Source: Peribacillus simplex
Lineage (GTDB): Bacteria; Bacillota; Bacilli; Bacillales; DSM-1321
DNA length: 64,000 nt
Assembly (NCBI RefSeq): GCF_030123325.1
Contig: NZ_CP126106.1
Span: 648,001 to 712,000 of the forward strand
Reading direction: 5' to 3'
Shown here: positions 56,315 through 64,000 of the stretch, one piece after another
How positions within the stretch are numbered: position 1 is the first letter of the stretch
Layout of the letters: the number at the start of each line of letters is the position of its first letter
Made by a program: the position numbers and the translations under genes
The notes under the pieces: model-generated
Told to the model about the DNA's origin: nothing
Databases searched by the model: none
Seen by the model: only the letters and a program-made list of their open reading frames with translations

Positions 56315-57046
56315 GTGGAAGGGCTGAAGAAGACACTTTTTTGTTTCCCTTATGCCGGGGGAAGTGCATCTTTTTATAGAGAATGGAAATTTGAAGATGA
56401 TGTAATAGAGGTAGTCCCGCTGGAATACCCAGGACATGGCAGTAAATATAGTGAACCATTGTGTGACAATATGGAGGATCTGACGGATATTTTAATGAAA
56501 GAAATGGAAACAAAGCATCAAATGGATGCACTGGGAAGCATCTCTTTGTTTGGACATAGCATGGGTGCGATCGTAGCCTATGAAATTGCGGCAAAATTAG
56601 AAGAGAGAGATGGTAATAAAGTAGAGCATTTATTCATTTCAAGTAAATCGTCTCCAAATTATAAAGTAGATCAAATCGATTGCTCTAATGCAAAACATTT
56701 AAAGCAATCGCTTGAAAAAATCGGGGGAACGAACAAGGAACTCCTGGAAACCGAGGATTTCATGTATATATTCCTGCCGATAATCCAGTCGGACTTGAAT
56801 GTTTTAGCCAACTATCACCATGAAAAGAAGCGCAATAAAAAGGTGGGAAATAAAGCCGTTTTACTATTGGGCTCGGATGATACCGTGACGAAGGAAAGTA
56901 TCGAAAACTGGAATGAATATATTGAGCATATTGAAGGTTTGCATATATTAAAGGGTGATCATTTCTATATAAAGCAAAACCAGGCTATCGTTTTAAAAAT
57001 CATTCAAGAGTATTTACTTTATAGTCGTTGTGAAGTTCTGATTTAA
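56315..57046 (+). CDS. type II thioesterase
   Basis: 243 residues from GTG 56315 behind GGAGAAGGGG. The alpha/beta-hydrolase features are 'LFCFPYAGGSASFY' at the N-terminus, the nucleophile GHSMG near 80-84, an acid in 'LLGSDDTV' near 185 and the His in 'KGDHFYI' near 214. Type II thioesterases clear wrongly loaded or stalled units from carrier domains. It is the last gene of the NRPS operon; its terminator seems to be split by the insertion element that follows. Confidence 0.9.
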   Translation: MEGLKKTLFCFPYAGGSASFYREWKFEDDVIEVVPLEYPGHGSKYSEPLCDNMEDLTDILMKEMETKHQMDALGSISLFGHSMGAIVAYEIAAKLEERDGNKVEHLFISSKSSPNYKVDQIDCSNAKHLKQSLEKIGGTNKELLETEDFMYIFLPIIQSDLNVLANYHHEKKRNKKVGNKAVLLLGSDDTVTKESIENWNEYIEHIEGLHILKGDHFYIKQNQAIVLKIIQEYLLYSRCEVLI

Positions 57047-57220
57047 GGTTGCGGACTGTCTTGAATACAACTGCAATTTGTTCCGTCAATTAGTTTCAGA
57101 AGTCAAAATAATTTAATATAACGTGAGTTTGGCATTATCCGCTTGGATAAGCATGAAACCTGATTTTTAAAAAAGGACTGATTTTTGAAGTGAACCCAAA
57201 AAGTTAGACACTTTATTTAA

Positions 57221-57847
57221 TTAGGCAGCCTTGAGGGCATGAACCCGGTAATCTACCGGGCTCATGCCTTTTAATTTTACCTTGATTCGCTGATGATTGT
57301 AGTAATGGATATATTCTTCTAGTTCTTGTTTGAAATGCTCCATGCTTTCAAATTCTTGAAGATAGAGTAATTCGGATTTTAATAAGCCAAAGAAGTTTTC
57401 AATGACCGCATTATCGAGACAATTTCCTTTGCGGGACATGCTTTGTGTAATGTTATGTTTCACCATTAACAAATCAAGAATGGCCGATAAGTATAGTTTC
57501 TCCCCAGCTAGATGGAATTCGGTGACGTCTGTCACCCATTTTTCATTGGACTTTGCCGCCTTGAAATCACGTGCTAGAATGTTGGGCGCAATCTTGCCGA
57601 TGTTCCCTTTGTACGAACGGTATTTCTTCATGCGAACCAATGACTTCAATCCTAGTTCATTCATCAATCGGAGAACTGTTTTATGATTGATGCGAGCACC
57701 TCGGTTACGTAATTCTAGGGTGATACGCCGATACCCATAACGCCCTTTATGCGTATGGAAAATCTCTTTGATAAGTGATTTAATTTCTGTGTATTTATCC
57801 TCACGCCCGAAGGCGTTTACCCAATAATAGTACGTACTCCGTGCCAT
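57221..57847 (-). pseudogene. IS150-type OrfB transposase with internal deletion
   Basis: 208 residues from the first ATG; the frame is open further upstream into the end of orfA, as expected for an OrfAB frameshift product. 'NEKWVTDVTEF' supplies the first catalytic Asp and 'LDNAVIENFFGLLKSEL' the Glu of the DDE triad. Between 'YLSAILDLL' and 'KHNITQSMSRKGN' only a few residues remain; intact relatives carry about 50 more residues there, including the HSDQG segment with the second Asp. The deletion is in frame, but the enzyme should be inactive. Confidence 0.8.
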
Positions 57848-57900
57848 TTTAGAAATGGATAGAAGCAGATTTAAATCAAATTGTTTCCTTAGTTCATGGA

Positions 57901-58410
57901 CTACTTTCGCTTTTTCTTTCTTTGTAAGGCTTCCTTTTCTTGAACTAAGGCATTCAACTTTTTTAGATAGGCATTCTCTGCACGTAAGTATTCTAATTCG
58001 GCAAGAAGTGCTTCTTGAGAGCCATTAGCTGGCGATGTTTTCTTGGTTTCTTTTTTCATGGATAGACGCCCCTTTTTCTTTGGTTTAAGGGCGTCTATAC
58101 CGCCTTCCTTAAACTGATTTGCCCAATTCAAAAGTGTAGAATCGGAAGGAAGGTTATAGTGTACAGCGGTCTCGTTGATCGATGCCCCATATTCGTTCAT
58201 ATATTTAAGTACCTCTAGTTTAAAGGGCAGAGTGTAATTTGTATAGGATGAAGCAAGTCCTTCCATCCCATGTTTTAGATAGCGAGCGACCCATCTTTTC
58301 AGAGGGGATAAACCTACATTTCTTTCTTGTGCAATGGATTTATAGGATTTTTTTCCTTCTAAGTACTCTAAAACTGCATGTAATTTTTCGTCTATCGTAT
58401 ATTTAGTCAA
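57901..58410 (-). CDS. IS150-type OrfA
   Basis: 169 residues if started at the TTG at 58410-58408 (GGAGGTG ahead of it on the minus strand); a longer frame would begin at the very tip of the inverted repeat. Two HTH segments, 'KSYKSIAQERNVGLSPLKRWV' and 'ASINETAVHYNLPSDSTLLNWANQF', and a C-terminal leucine-zipper-like stretch 'LLAELEYLRAENAYLKKLNAL' are typical. It could still bind the element's ends although OrfB is broken. Confidence 0.8.
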   Translation of the reverse strand: MTKYTIDEKLHAVLEYLEGKKSYKSIAQERNVGLSPLKRWVARYLKHGMEGLASSYTNYTLPFKLEVLKYMNEYGASINETAVHYNLPSDSTLLNWANQFKEGGIDALKPKKKGRLSMKKETKKTSPANGSQEALLAELEYLRAENAYLKKLNALVQEKEALQRKKKRK

Positions 58411-58730
58411 AAAAACTGCACCTCCAATTGTTAGATGTTGTCTAACAATTGGGGTGCAGTTCATTTTTATTCAGTCCTTTTTAGATTGTAGACAAATTAA
58501 AAAGTTCCAGTTGATTTCAGAAATCCACTCCAAGTAAGCGTCTGTGGGGACTCGGCTAGCCAGTTATTCGGCAGGAGTGTCGTAAATTTATTCAATCAAT
58601 GAGGGTTTCATCTAACCCAAGTCATTTTCAGGGTTCGGGGTAAGGCTAACCGGACCTCCTTTTAAATATGGGAATGGAAATTAAGAGGCCGTTCCGTGTT
58701 TTAGAGTCGATAAACATCGATGCTGATCAA

Positions 58731-60122
58731 TTAAATGAGAAACATCGCAACTATTGTAGTGACTGCCAAACCAATGGTGACCGGCAGCAGGTTCCGGCGG
58801 GCAAGTTCAAAGGGACTGACGTTACATATTGCAGCGGCAGGTATCAATGCCCATGGAATCAGGGTACCTCCGCCAACCCAAATCGCGGTTATTTGCCCGA
58901 GTGCAGTCAAGATGGCGGTTCCGCTTCCGATGGCCGTTCCGAATAGTTTGGCGACAGATCCTGCTAAAGAAATGCCTGAGAAGCCCGATCCATCCAAGCC
59001 AGTGATGGCACCGATGCCCGTTAATGTGACGGCGGCTATTTCTTTCGTTAAAGGAACGGAGGCCGCTAAGGCGGCACCGAGGTCATTGACGATGCCAAGT
59101 GATGTTTTTGGTAAGTAGTCACCGATGATCTGATTGAATCCAGAATCACCTAAATAGAAGAATGCGGCGATTGGAATTACAGGTCCGAATACTTTGAAGC
59201 CAAATTGAAAACCCTGAATCAAATAGGCCGTTGATTTTTCCAGTCCTTGCTGTTTATGTGCGACAAGGGATAAAATCAGCAAAATGAAAACGGCTGTACC
59301 GCCAACCAACGCCGTGGCATCTCCGCCTTGCAACTTCAAAACCGACAATGCCACAACATCCAACAGAAAGGCAATCGGAATGAAAACGGCAAAAAACTTC
59401 TTTTGTCCCAGTGTGAGCAAATCTTCACTTATTGTTTGATCTTGGACGATTCCCTCATGATCCGCCGCCTTGATTCTTCCAAGCTTCATATCCCGCTTTA
59501 AAAGGATAAAGGCGGAGATGGTGGTGACGACGCCCATTGTAATGACAAGGGGAATGCTCGCAGTGATGACATCGCCGACTGGTATGGAAGCGGCATCCCC
59601 CGTTAGTTTAGGTGCAGCCTGAATGATGAAATCCCCTGATAATGCGATTCCATGACCAAAAAGGTTCATCGCCATCGCCACGCCGAGTGCAGGTAATCCA
59701 GCCCGTAAGGCAACGGGGAGCAGGACTGCCCCAAGTAAGGCAACGGCAGGTGATGGCCAGAAAAACCAAGATATTATCATCATGACGATTCCAATTACCC
59801 AAAAGGCAAGTGTAGGATTCTTAATGAATTTCGCAAACGGTGCAATCATGACATCATTAATGCCGGACCTCGTTAAAACCGTGCTCATGGCAACGATGAT
59901 TGAAATGATTAAAATCGTGGACATTAATTCCGTGATTGCGAAAATGAAGCTGTTGAATATCCCGCTTATGGAGGAGGCTAAACTGCCTGTAGCCACTAAA
60001 GCCAAAAGCAATATTCCAACTATGCAGATGAGGGTAGTATCACGACGTTTTACCATAAACCCGATTATCAATGCAATAAATACAACATAAATCCAATGGA
60101 GTGCCGTTAATTCCATCTCCAT
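58731..60122 (-). CDS. polytopic permease of the ion-transporter type, substrate unknown
   Basis: 463 residues with about 12 hydrophobic segments and conserved-looking segments 'SWFFWPSPAVALLGAVLLPVA', 'MNLFGHGIALSGDF' and 'GGTLIPWALIPAAAICNVSPFELARR'. The style is that of the DctM/DcuC/GntP group of carboxylate carriers; B. subtilis YhfA has a similar size and may be a homolog. There is no ligand information. The ATG at 60122 is preceded by GAGGGGGACGG on the minus strand. The 260 bp between the insertion element and this gene have no gene; a stretch near 58510-58600 resembles a decayed dispersed repeat. Confidence 0.75.
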   Translation of the reverse strand: MEMELTALHWIYVVFIALIIGFMVKRRDTTLICIVGILLLALVATGSLASSISGIFNSFIFAITELMSTILIISIIVAMSTVLTRSGINDVMIAPFAKFIKNPTLAFWVIGIVMMIISWFFWPSPAVALLGAVLLPVALRAGLPALGVAMAMNLFGHGIALSGDFIIQAAPKLTGDAASIPVGDVITASIPLVITMGVVTTISAFILLKRDMKLGRIKAADHEGIVQDQTISEDLLTLGQKKFFAVFIPIAFLLDVVALSVLKLQGGDATALVGGTAVFILLILSLVAHKQQGLEKSTAYLIQGFQFGFKVFGPVIPIAAFFYLGDSGFNQIIGDYLPKTSLGIVNDLGAALAASVPLTKEIAAVTLTGIGAITGLDGSGFSGISLAGSVAKLFGTAIGSGTAILTALGQITAIWVGGGTLIPWALIPAAAICNVSPFELARRNLLPVTIGLAVTTIVAMFLI

Positions 60123-60302
60123 GATCCGTCCCCCTCATAAATGTGCCTAGTTACAGATTATGAGGGAGGTATGGGGTGGTGAGTTGTTTCAAAAATTTTA
60201 AAGGCTTATCTTATTTACATCTTAATATCTATTGATATACTCAACACGGACTTTTTATCAGCAAAATTTTTTTCCATCTAAATGTTCTGTTACTACTCAT
60301 TA

Positions 60303-60497
60303 TCAATAATAATAGTTTTCCATAAGGGAAGTATTTGTATCTGGAATCTCTGTATCATTAAGTTATTCGGGGTTATCCAATAAATCAACTTTTTTAGCTA
60401 AAATGAAATTTTTATCACATCCAACTTCCACAGCTTTTACTGGTATAAAATTGTTCCAAGAACCTTCACTACTTTTAGGGGAAATAGTAACTTGATG
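60303..60497 (-). pseudogene. decayed small gene
   Basis: Reading the minus strand, 60497-60366 translates to a protein-like stretch, 'SWNNFIPVKAVEVGCDKNFILAKKVD', ends at a stop (60365-60363), and continues in the same frame as 'LNDTEIPDTNTSLMENYYY' before another stop. Upstream the frame is broken by two stops and there is no start. It looks like the remnant of a small Bacillus protein of the DUF3997-like sort, by memory only. It lies in a 1-kb stretch (60123-61134) otherwise without genes and rich in A and T. Confidence 0.35.
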
Positions 60498-60747
60498 ATC
60501 TGATGTCTATCATTTTCCCAAAATAATCTCTCAAAAATTAAAAGTTTTATTCGCATTATTTTTCTGATAAATAATTATTTGTGAATAATTTACTTTTATG
60601 TTGCTATAATGAATTTATTTATAAAGTTAGAAAGTACTAAAATAATACTTTGAGAATTGAAAAAAGAATTGGAACAATTGAAAGTTATTTTTTAGTTCAC
60701 CGTGTATCTTAAATCGTTTGGATTTCCTATGTTTTCATCATTATAAA

Positions 60748-60777
60748 AAAAGCGCTGATATGCTCTTCAGCGCTTTT
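60748..60777. terminator. isolated hairpin terminator
   Basis: AAAAGCGCTGA (60748-60758) and TCAGCGCTTTT (60767-60777) form an 11-bp perfect stem with an 8-base loop and A/T-runs at both ends. It has no adjacent intact gene; it may belong to the decayed gene region or a lost gene on the plus strand. Confidence 0.65.
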
Positions 60778-61088
60778 AACATGCGTCCATATGCGAATGA
60801 AGAGGTTGAGGTTCGTAAATAGCCTTTTTAAGTAAGATTATGCCTTTTAATTTAGTACAAAGTAAATGAAATCTCGTTTTCTGTTATATAAGAACATTCA
60901 TTGGCTTTGGAGCTGTACACGTTCATTTATCTCCTCATAAGTAAAAAGTTATAAATTATAGTTTTTAACATATATTTCATAAAACAAATAAAAACCAACA
61001 TAAAAAAACCTCAGTGCCAATTAAATAAAAAAAAATATAGAAAAAATATTCCCAATTGTCAGAAAATGTGATATGTTATTTTACACAT

Positions 61089-61104
61089 TAGAAAACGCTT
61101 TCAT
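61089..61104. promoter_or_regulatory. cre box (CcpA site) upstream of the MFS/aminotransferase genes
   Basis: TAGAAAACGCTTTCAT matches the Bacillus cre consensus WTGNAARCGNWWWCAW at all but one position. It is 31 bases before the MFS start codon, so binding of CcpA would probably repress the pair when sugar is plentiful. Confidence 0.65.
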
Positions 61105-61134
61105 CTTTGGGGTTTTAAAAAAAGGGGGGTTTTT

Positions 61135-62469
61135 ATGTCGGTAATAGTTCACTCGAAAAAGATCAAAAGGAAAGCCTTGGTTGCAAGTTTGATTGGTAGT
61201 TCAATAGAATATTATGATTATTTGTTGTATGGAACTGTGGCTTCATTAGTTTTCAACAAACTTTTCTTCCCAAATTTTAGTCCAGCGGTAGGTTTACTGA
61301 TCGCATTAGCATCTTTTGGGATACCTTACTTCTTTCGTCCGCTTGGAGGTATTATTTTTAGCCACATTGGAGACAAAATTGGGAGAAAAAAGTCATTAGT
61401 ATATACCCTTGGAATCATGGGTGTGAGTACGGCCCTCATTGGTTTATTACCTGGTTACCAATCTATTGGGGTTTGGGCACCAGTTTTGCTTGTCACTTTA
61501 AGGTTGATTCAAGGAATCGCTGTTGGGGGTGAATGGGGAGGAGCAGTCCTTCTTGCAGTAGAATACACAGAAAAAGAAAAACGTGGTTTTGCAGGAAGTA
61601 TCCCGATGATGGGAGCAGCTGTAGGAATGATCCTTGCCACCGCTACCATATCTCTCGTGAGCTTGTTGCCAGATGCCGCTTTTCTTTCGTGGGGTTGGCG
61701 TATTCCATTCGTTGGAAGCTTGGCGTTAGTCTTAATCGGTTTATGGATACGGAATGGTTTAGAGGAAACCCCAGATTTTCAAAAGGCAAAAGATGAAGGC
61801 AAAGTGTCTAAACTTCCGATTGCTGATACTCTAAAATACCATTGGAAAGAAGTACTTTTGATTACAGGTGCAAAAGCCATTGAGACCGCTCCTTTCTATA
61901 TGTTTGCGACTTTTGGGGTCTCATACGCAACTAATACATTAAAGATGCCGGAAAGTCCGGTATTAAATGCCGTGACGATCGGAACACTAGTTTCTCTCTT
62001 TATGATTCCCCTTATTGGTAAATTATCTGACCGAATTGGAAGGAAAAGTATATTTATATGTGGGACGTTAGGGGTAATTATCTTCTCGATACCATACTTC
62101 CTTTTACTCTCTAAGAAATCAGTACTTTTGCTAACCGTCGCGGTAATGATCGGATATGGTCTTTGGTCTATCATTACTTCTGTTATGGGCACTTTATTCT
62201 CTGAAATGTTTAAAGCAGAAATTCGTTATACAGGAATTTCTGTAGGCTATCAACTAGGTGCCGCACTTTTCGGAGGTACAGCACCATTAATTGCTACTTG
62301 GCTTATTGCAAAGTTTAATGGTTCGTGGCTTCCTGCTGCAATCTACCTCATGTTACTTGGTGTTTTATCACTAATTTGTGTAGTTTTACTGAAAACGATG
62401 AGCGAACGTGAAAATAGTGCATCTACAAAAGGTCAATCTTATTTAGCGGACAAAATAGTTAAGAATTGA
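61135..62469 (+). CDS. MFS transporter, metabolite:H+ symporter type
   Basis: 444 residues, about 12 membrane segments. 'GSSIEYYDYLLYGTVASLVFNKLFFP' at the start, 'RPLGGIIFSHIGDKIGRKKSL' in loop 2-3 and 'GGEWGGAVLLAVEYTEKEKRG' are hallmarks of the MHS branch (ProP, ShiA, KgtP). These carry zwitterions or organic acids with protons. It is preceded by GGGGGG and a cre box, and followed 97 bp later by a class V aminotransferase gene, so the substrate may be the aminotransferase's amine or its product. Confidence 0.87.
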   Translation: MSVIVHSKKIKRKALVASLIGSSIEYYDYLLYGTVASLVFNKLFFPNFSPAVGLLIALASFGIPYFFRPLGGIIFSHIGDKIGRKKSLVYTLGIMGVSTALIGLLPGYQSIGVWAPVLLVTLRLIQGIAVGGEWGGAVLLAVEYTEKEKRGFAGSIPMMGAAVGMILATATISLVSLLPDAAFLSWGWRIPFVGSLALVLIGLWIRNGLEETPDFQKAKDEGKVSKLPIADTLKYHWKEVLLITGAKAIETAPFYMFATFGVSYATNTLKMPESPVLNAVTIGTLVSLFMIPLIGKLSDRIGRKSIFICGTLGVIIFSIPYFLLLSKKSVLLLTVAVMIGYGLWSIITSVMGTLFSEMFKAEIRYTGISVGYQLGAALFGGTAPLIATWLIAKFNGSWLPAAIYLMLLGVLSLICVVLLKTMSERENSASTKGQSYLADKIVKN

Positions 62470-62566
62470 AGTATGTCTGTTTTTTGTATATTTCAATTGA
62501 TTCTTTATAGATCCAAACAAATAGGAAATTTACAAAAATAAAAAACTTTAAAAAGGTGGAATTAAA

Positions 62567-63700
62567 ATGAATGTTAAAGATATTACAAACAATCCTTATT
62601 TATTACTAACTCCTGGTCCATTAACTACAACTGAAACGGTTAAATTAGCAATGATGAAGGATTGGTGTACATGGGATGATGACTATAATAATATTGTTCA
62701 AGATATCAGGAAGACGATCGTACAACTAGCAACTAATACAAAGGATAAGTACTCAGCTGTTTTGATGCAGGGAAGTGGGACTTTTAGTGTGGAATCTGTA
62801 ATTGGAACCGTGATTCCGAAGAGTGGAAAATTATTAGTGCTAGCCAACGGGGCATATGGGAATAGGATAGCAAAAATATCGGGTATCCTTGGGATCAATA
62901 CGGTTGTATTGGATAGTGGGGAGGTTAATCATCCAGACCTGAATGAGTTAAATAGAACATTGGAGAATGATCAAGATATAACTCATGTTGCTATTGTTCA
63001 TTGTGAAACGACAACCGGTATGCTAAACCCTATTGAAAAAGTAAGTGAAATTGTCAAAAAACATAACAAGATTTTTATTGTAGACGCGATGAGCAGCTTC
63101 GGTGGTATTGAAATGGATATAGATACACTAAACATTGATTTTCTCATTAGTAGTGCAAATAAGTGTATCGAGGGCGTACCTGGTTTTGGTTTTGCCATCG
63201 TCAAAATTGAAGAGTTTGCAAAATGCAAGTCAAGCGCAAGGTCTCTATCACTGGATCTTTATGATCAATGGATAACGATGGAAAATGATAACGGTAAGTG
63301 GCGATTCACTTCTCCTACTCATGTAGTTCGAGCATTTGCACAGGCATTAAAAGAATTAGCTGAAGAAGGTGGAATAAAGAGAAGAGCAGAAAGATATAGA
63401 AATAACCAAAGGATCCTTGTAGAAGGAATGAAGAAGCTTAATTTCGAACCGTTGCTTCCCGATGAATTACAGTCACCATTTATTACGCCTTTCTATTATC
63501 CGCAAGATAAGGAATTTGAGTTTACTGAATTTTACAAAAAATTAAAAGGAAAAGGATTCGTAATTTATCCAGGAAAAGTCACCAATTTAAATACGTTTAG
63601 AATTGGTAACATCGGAAATGTACATCAAAGTGATATGGAAGAATTATTACTTGCGATTGAGCAAAGCAGCTATTGGCAGAAACCTGCATTTAAAAACTAA
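62567..63700 (+). CDS. phnW: 2-aminoethylphosphonate-pyruvate aminotransferase-like (class V)
   Basis: 377 residues, behind AAAAAGGTGG. The opening 'YLLLTPGPLTTTETVKLAMMKDWCTWDDDY' is typical of PhnW; PLP-binding Lys is near 199 in 'SSANKCIEGVPGFGF', with 'DAMSSFGGI' just before it. PhnW moves the amino group of 2-aminoethylphosphonate to pyruvate, giving phosphonoacetaldehyde and alanine. The usual partner phosphonoacetaldehyde hydrolase (phnX) is not in view; it may lie beyond the window. The related alanine-glyoxylate/serine-pyruvate enzymes are alternatives. Confidence 0.8.
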   Translation: MNVKDITNNPYLLLTPGPLTTTETVKLAMMKDWCTWDDDYNNIVQDIRKTIVQLATNTKDKYSAVLMQGSGTFSVESVIGTVIPKSGKLLVLANGAYGNRIAKISGILGINTVVLDSGEVNHPDLNELNRTLENDQDITHVAIVHCETTTGMLNPIEKVSEIVKKHNKIFIVDAMSSFGGIEMDIDTLNIDFLISSANKCIEGVPGFGFAIVKIEEFAKCKSSARSLSLDLYDQWITMENDNGKWRFTSPTHVVRAFAQALKELAEEGGIKRRAERYRNNQRILVEGMKKLNFEPLLPDELQSPFITPFYYPQDKEFEFTEFYKKLKGKGFVIYPGKVTNLNTFRIGNIGNVHQSDMEELLLAIEQSSYWQKPAFKN

Positions 63701-63724
63701 GTCTTTCCTTAGAATGCTTGTATC

Positions 63725-63835
63725 TTCCATCATTGTTTCTTATACTTTTTTTTATAGATTGGATTTCTTTTTAACGGATATTGGAAATCTAGGTTAGAAT
63801 AGTAATTTAATCAAACTTATGAAACAATGATGGAA
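63725..63835. promoter_or_regulatory. 15-bp perfect inverted repeat flanking the DeoR-gene promoter region
   Basis: TTCCATCATTGTTTC (63725-63739) and GAAACAATGATGGAA (63821-63835) are exact complements 81 bases apart. They bracket the region where the promoter of the next gene must lie. They may be a pair of operators for the regulator itself, allowing a DNA loop, or a long stem in the transcript of the aminotransferase gene. Confidence 0.5.
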
Positions 63836-63858
63836 ATACTAATTTTGGGGTGAAAGTC

Positions 63859-64000
63859 TTGTCATTAGCTGGAGAAGAAAGAAAGAGAAAAATTCTAGAA
63901 TTATTAGAGGTTAGCGGAAAAGTTACGGTTAAGGATCTATCGGGCATATTAAAGGTTTCAACTGAAACCATTCGGAAATACCTAGATGAATTACATCAAG
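63859..64000 (+). CDS. DeoR-family transcription regulator, N-terminal part
   Basis: The frame starts at TTG 63859 behind GGGGTG and runs off the window end. The 47 residues seen include 'GEERKRKILELLEVSGKVTVKDLSGILKVSTETIRKYLDEL', the DeoR-type helix-turn-helix. DeoR regulators usually control a nearby catabolic operon, here probably the MFS/aminotransferase pair or genes further on. Confidence 0.8.
   Translation, partial: MSLAGEERKRKILELLEVSGKVTVKDLSGILKVSTETIRKYLDELHQ

Larger units (their letters stand above)
57186..58463 (-). mobile_element. IS3-family element, IS150 group, about 1.28 kb, defective
   Basis: Terminal inverted repeats of 25 bp at 57186-57210 and 58439-58463 match at about 20 positions, both with GTTAGACA on the inner side and TGAA at the outer tip. 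The flanks share TTT, compatible with a 3-4 bp target duplication. It carries orfA and orfB on the minus strand, with orfB damaged. Confidence 0.85.
57169..58482 (+). terminator. NRPS-operon terminator split by an insertion sequence
   Basis: AAAAAAGGACTGA (57169-57181) and TCAGTCCTTTTT (58471-58482) are complementary and flank the IS3 element on both sides. Rejoined without the element they make a compact hairpin with a short T-rich loop and T-tail, a normal intrinsic terminator just after the thioesterase gene. The coordinates span the insertion. Confidence 0.65.

Noticed and set aside
58510..58600. A named dispersed repeat after the insertion element
   Set aside because: It recalls a common Bacillus intergenic repeat but is too diverged to claim by eye.
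58668..58946. Plus-strand frame of 92 residues overlapping the permease end
   Set aside because: Mostly antisense to the permease gene; no homology-like features.

Overview
The window looks like a chromosome segment of a low-GC Gram-positive spore-former of the Bacillus group, most likely Peribacillus (the former Bacillus simplex / B. frigoritolerans group). This rests on strong GGAGG-type ribosome sites, frequent TTG starts, Bacillus-type gene pairs (glcU-gdh, yhjC-yhjB, a Tcy/Cmo cysteine-salvage operon, yxlEFG-like ABC genes), a gcvT-type glycine riboswitch and a cre box. The genus is an inference from content, not a database match.

Layout. 1-5.7 kb: the end of a ROK-family gene, a complete ABC importer (lipoprotein, ATPase, fused two-domain permease) and an argininosuccinate-lyase-family enzyme, co-directional and tightly packed. 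5.7-7.4 kb (minus): yhjC-yhjB sodium/solute symporter pair. 7.7-9.5 kb (minus): an amino-acid permease behind a long leader with a glycine riboswitch, terminator and promoter. 9.85-11.3 kb: a second amino-acid permease. 11.3-11.5 kb: eleven tandem copies of a 21-bp unit. 11.6-13.3 kb: a berberine-bridge-type FAD oxidoreductase and a small Gln/Ala-rich protein. 13.6-23.0 kb: a LysR regulator with a hairpin in its leader, then a ten-gene S-alkylcysteine salvage operon (two flavin monooxygenases, glutaredoxin-like protein, two acetyltransferases, cystine-type ABC importer, M20 deacylase). 23.2-24.9 kb (minus): glcU-gdh. 25.1-26.3 kb: a thioredoxin-fold protein and a winged-helix regulator.

26.5-57.0 kb is the main feature: a nonribosomal peptide locus. 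A five-gene exporter operon (26.7-31.0 kb) is followed by an orphan IS3 orfA and then an eight-gene operon: Sfp-type PPTase, membrane protein, four NRPS proteins, a free carrier protein and a type II thioesterase. I read the line as A-T-C-A-T-E-C / T / (T-like)-C-A-T-E / C-T-T-C-A-T-E-C / A-T-R. That is five adenylation domains, six condensation domains, three epimerases and a terminal thioester reductase, so a heptapeptide aldehyde able to close to a cyclic imine is expected. From memory this matches the koranimine class of Bacillus cyclic-imine heptapeptides. By eye the A-domain codes suggest Thr, Leu, two unassigned residues, and Val last. Two modules have no A domain and each is followed by two carrier(-like) domains. 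Both operons of the locus start at promoters sharing an identical 18-bp operator-like sequence laid over the -10 element with the same spacing.

57.2-58.5 kb: an IS150-type IS3 element with an internally deleted transposase, inserted in what appears to be the loop of the NRPS operon's terminator. 58.7-60.1 kb (minus): a permease. 60.1-61.1 kb: a mostly gene-free kilobase with a decayed gene and a terminator. 61.1-63.7 kb: a cre-preceded MFS transporter and a PhnW-like aminotransferase. The window ends inside a DeoR-type regulator.
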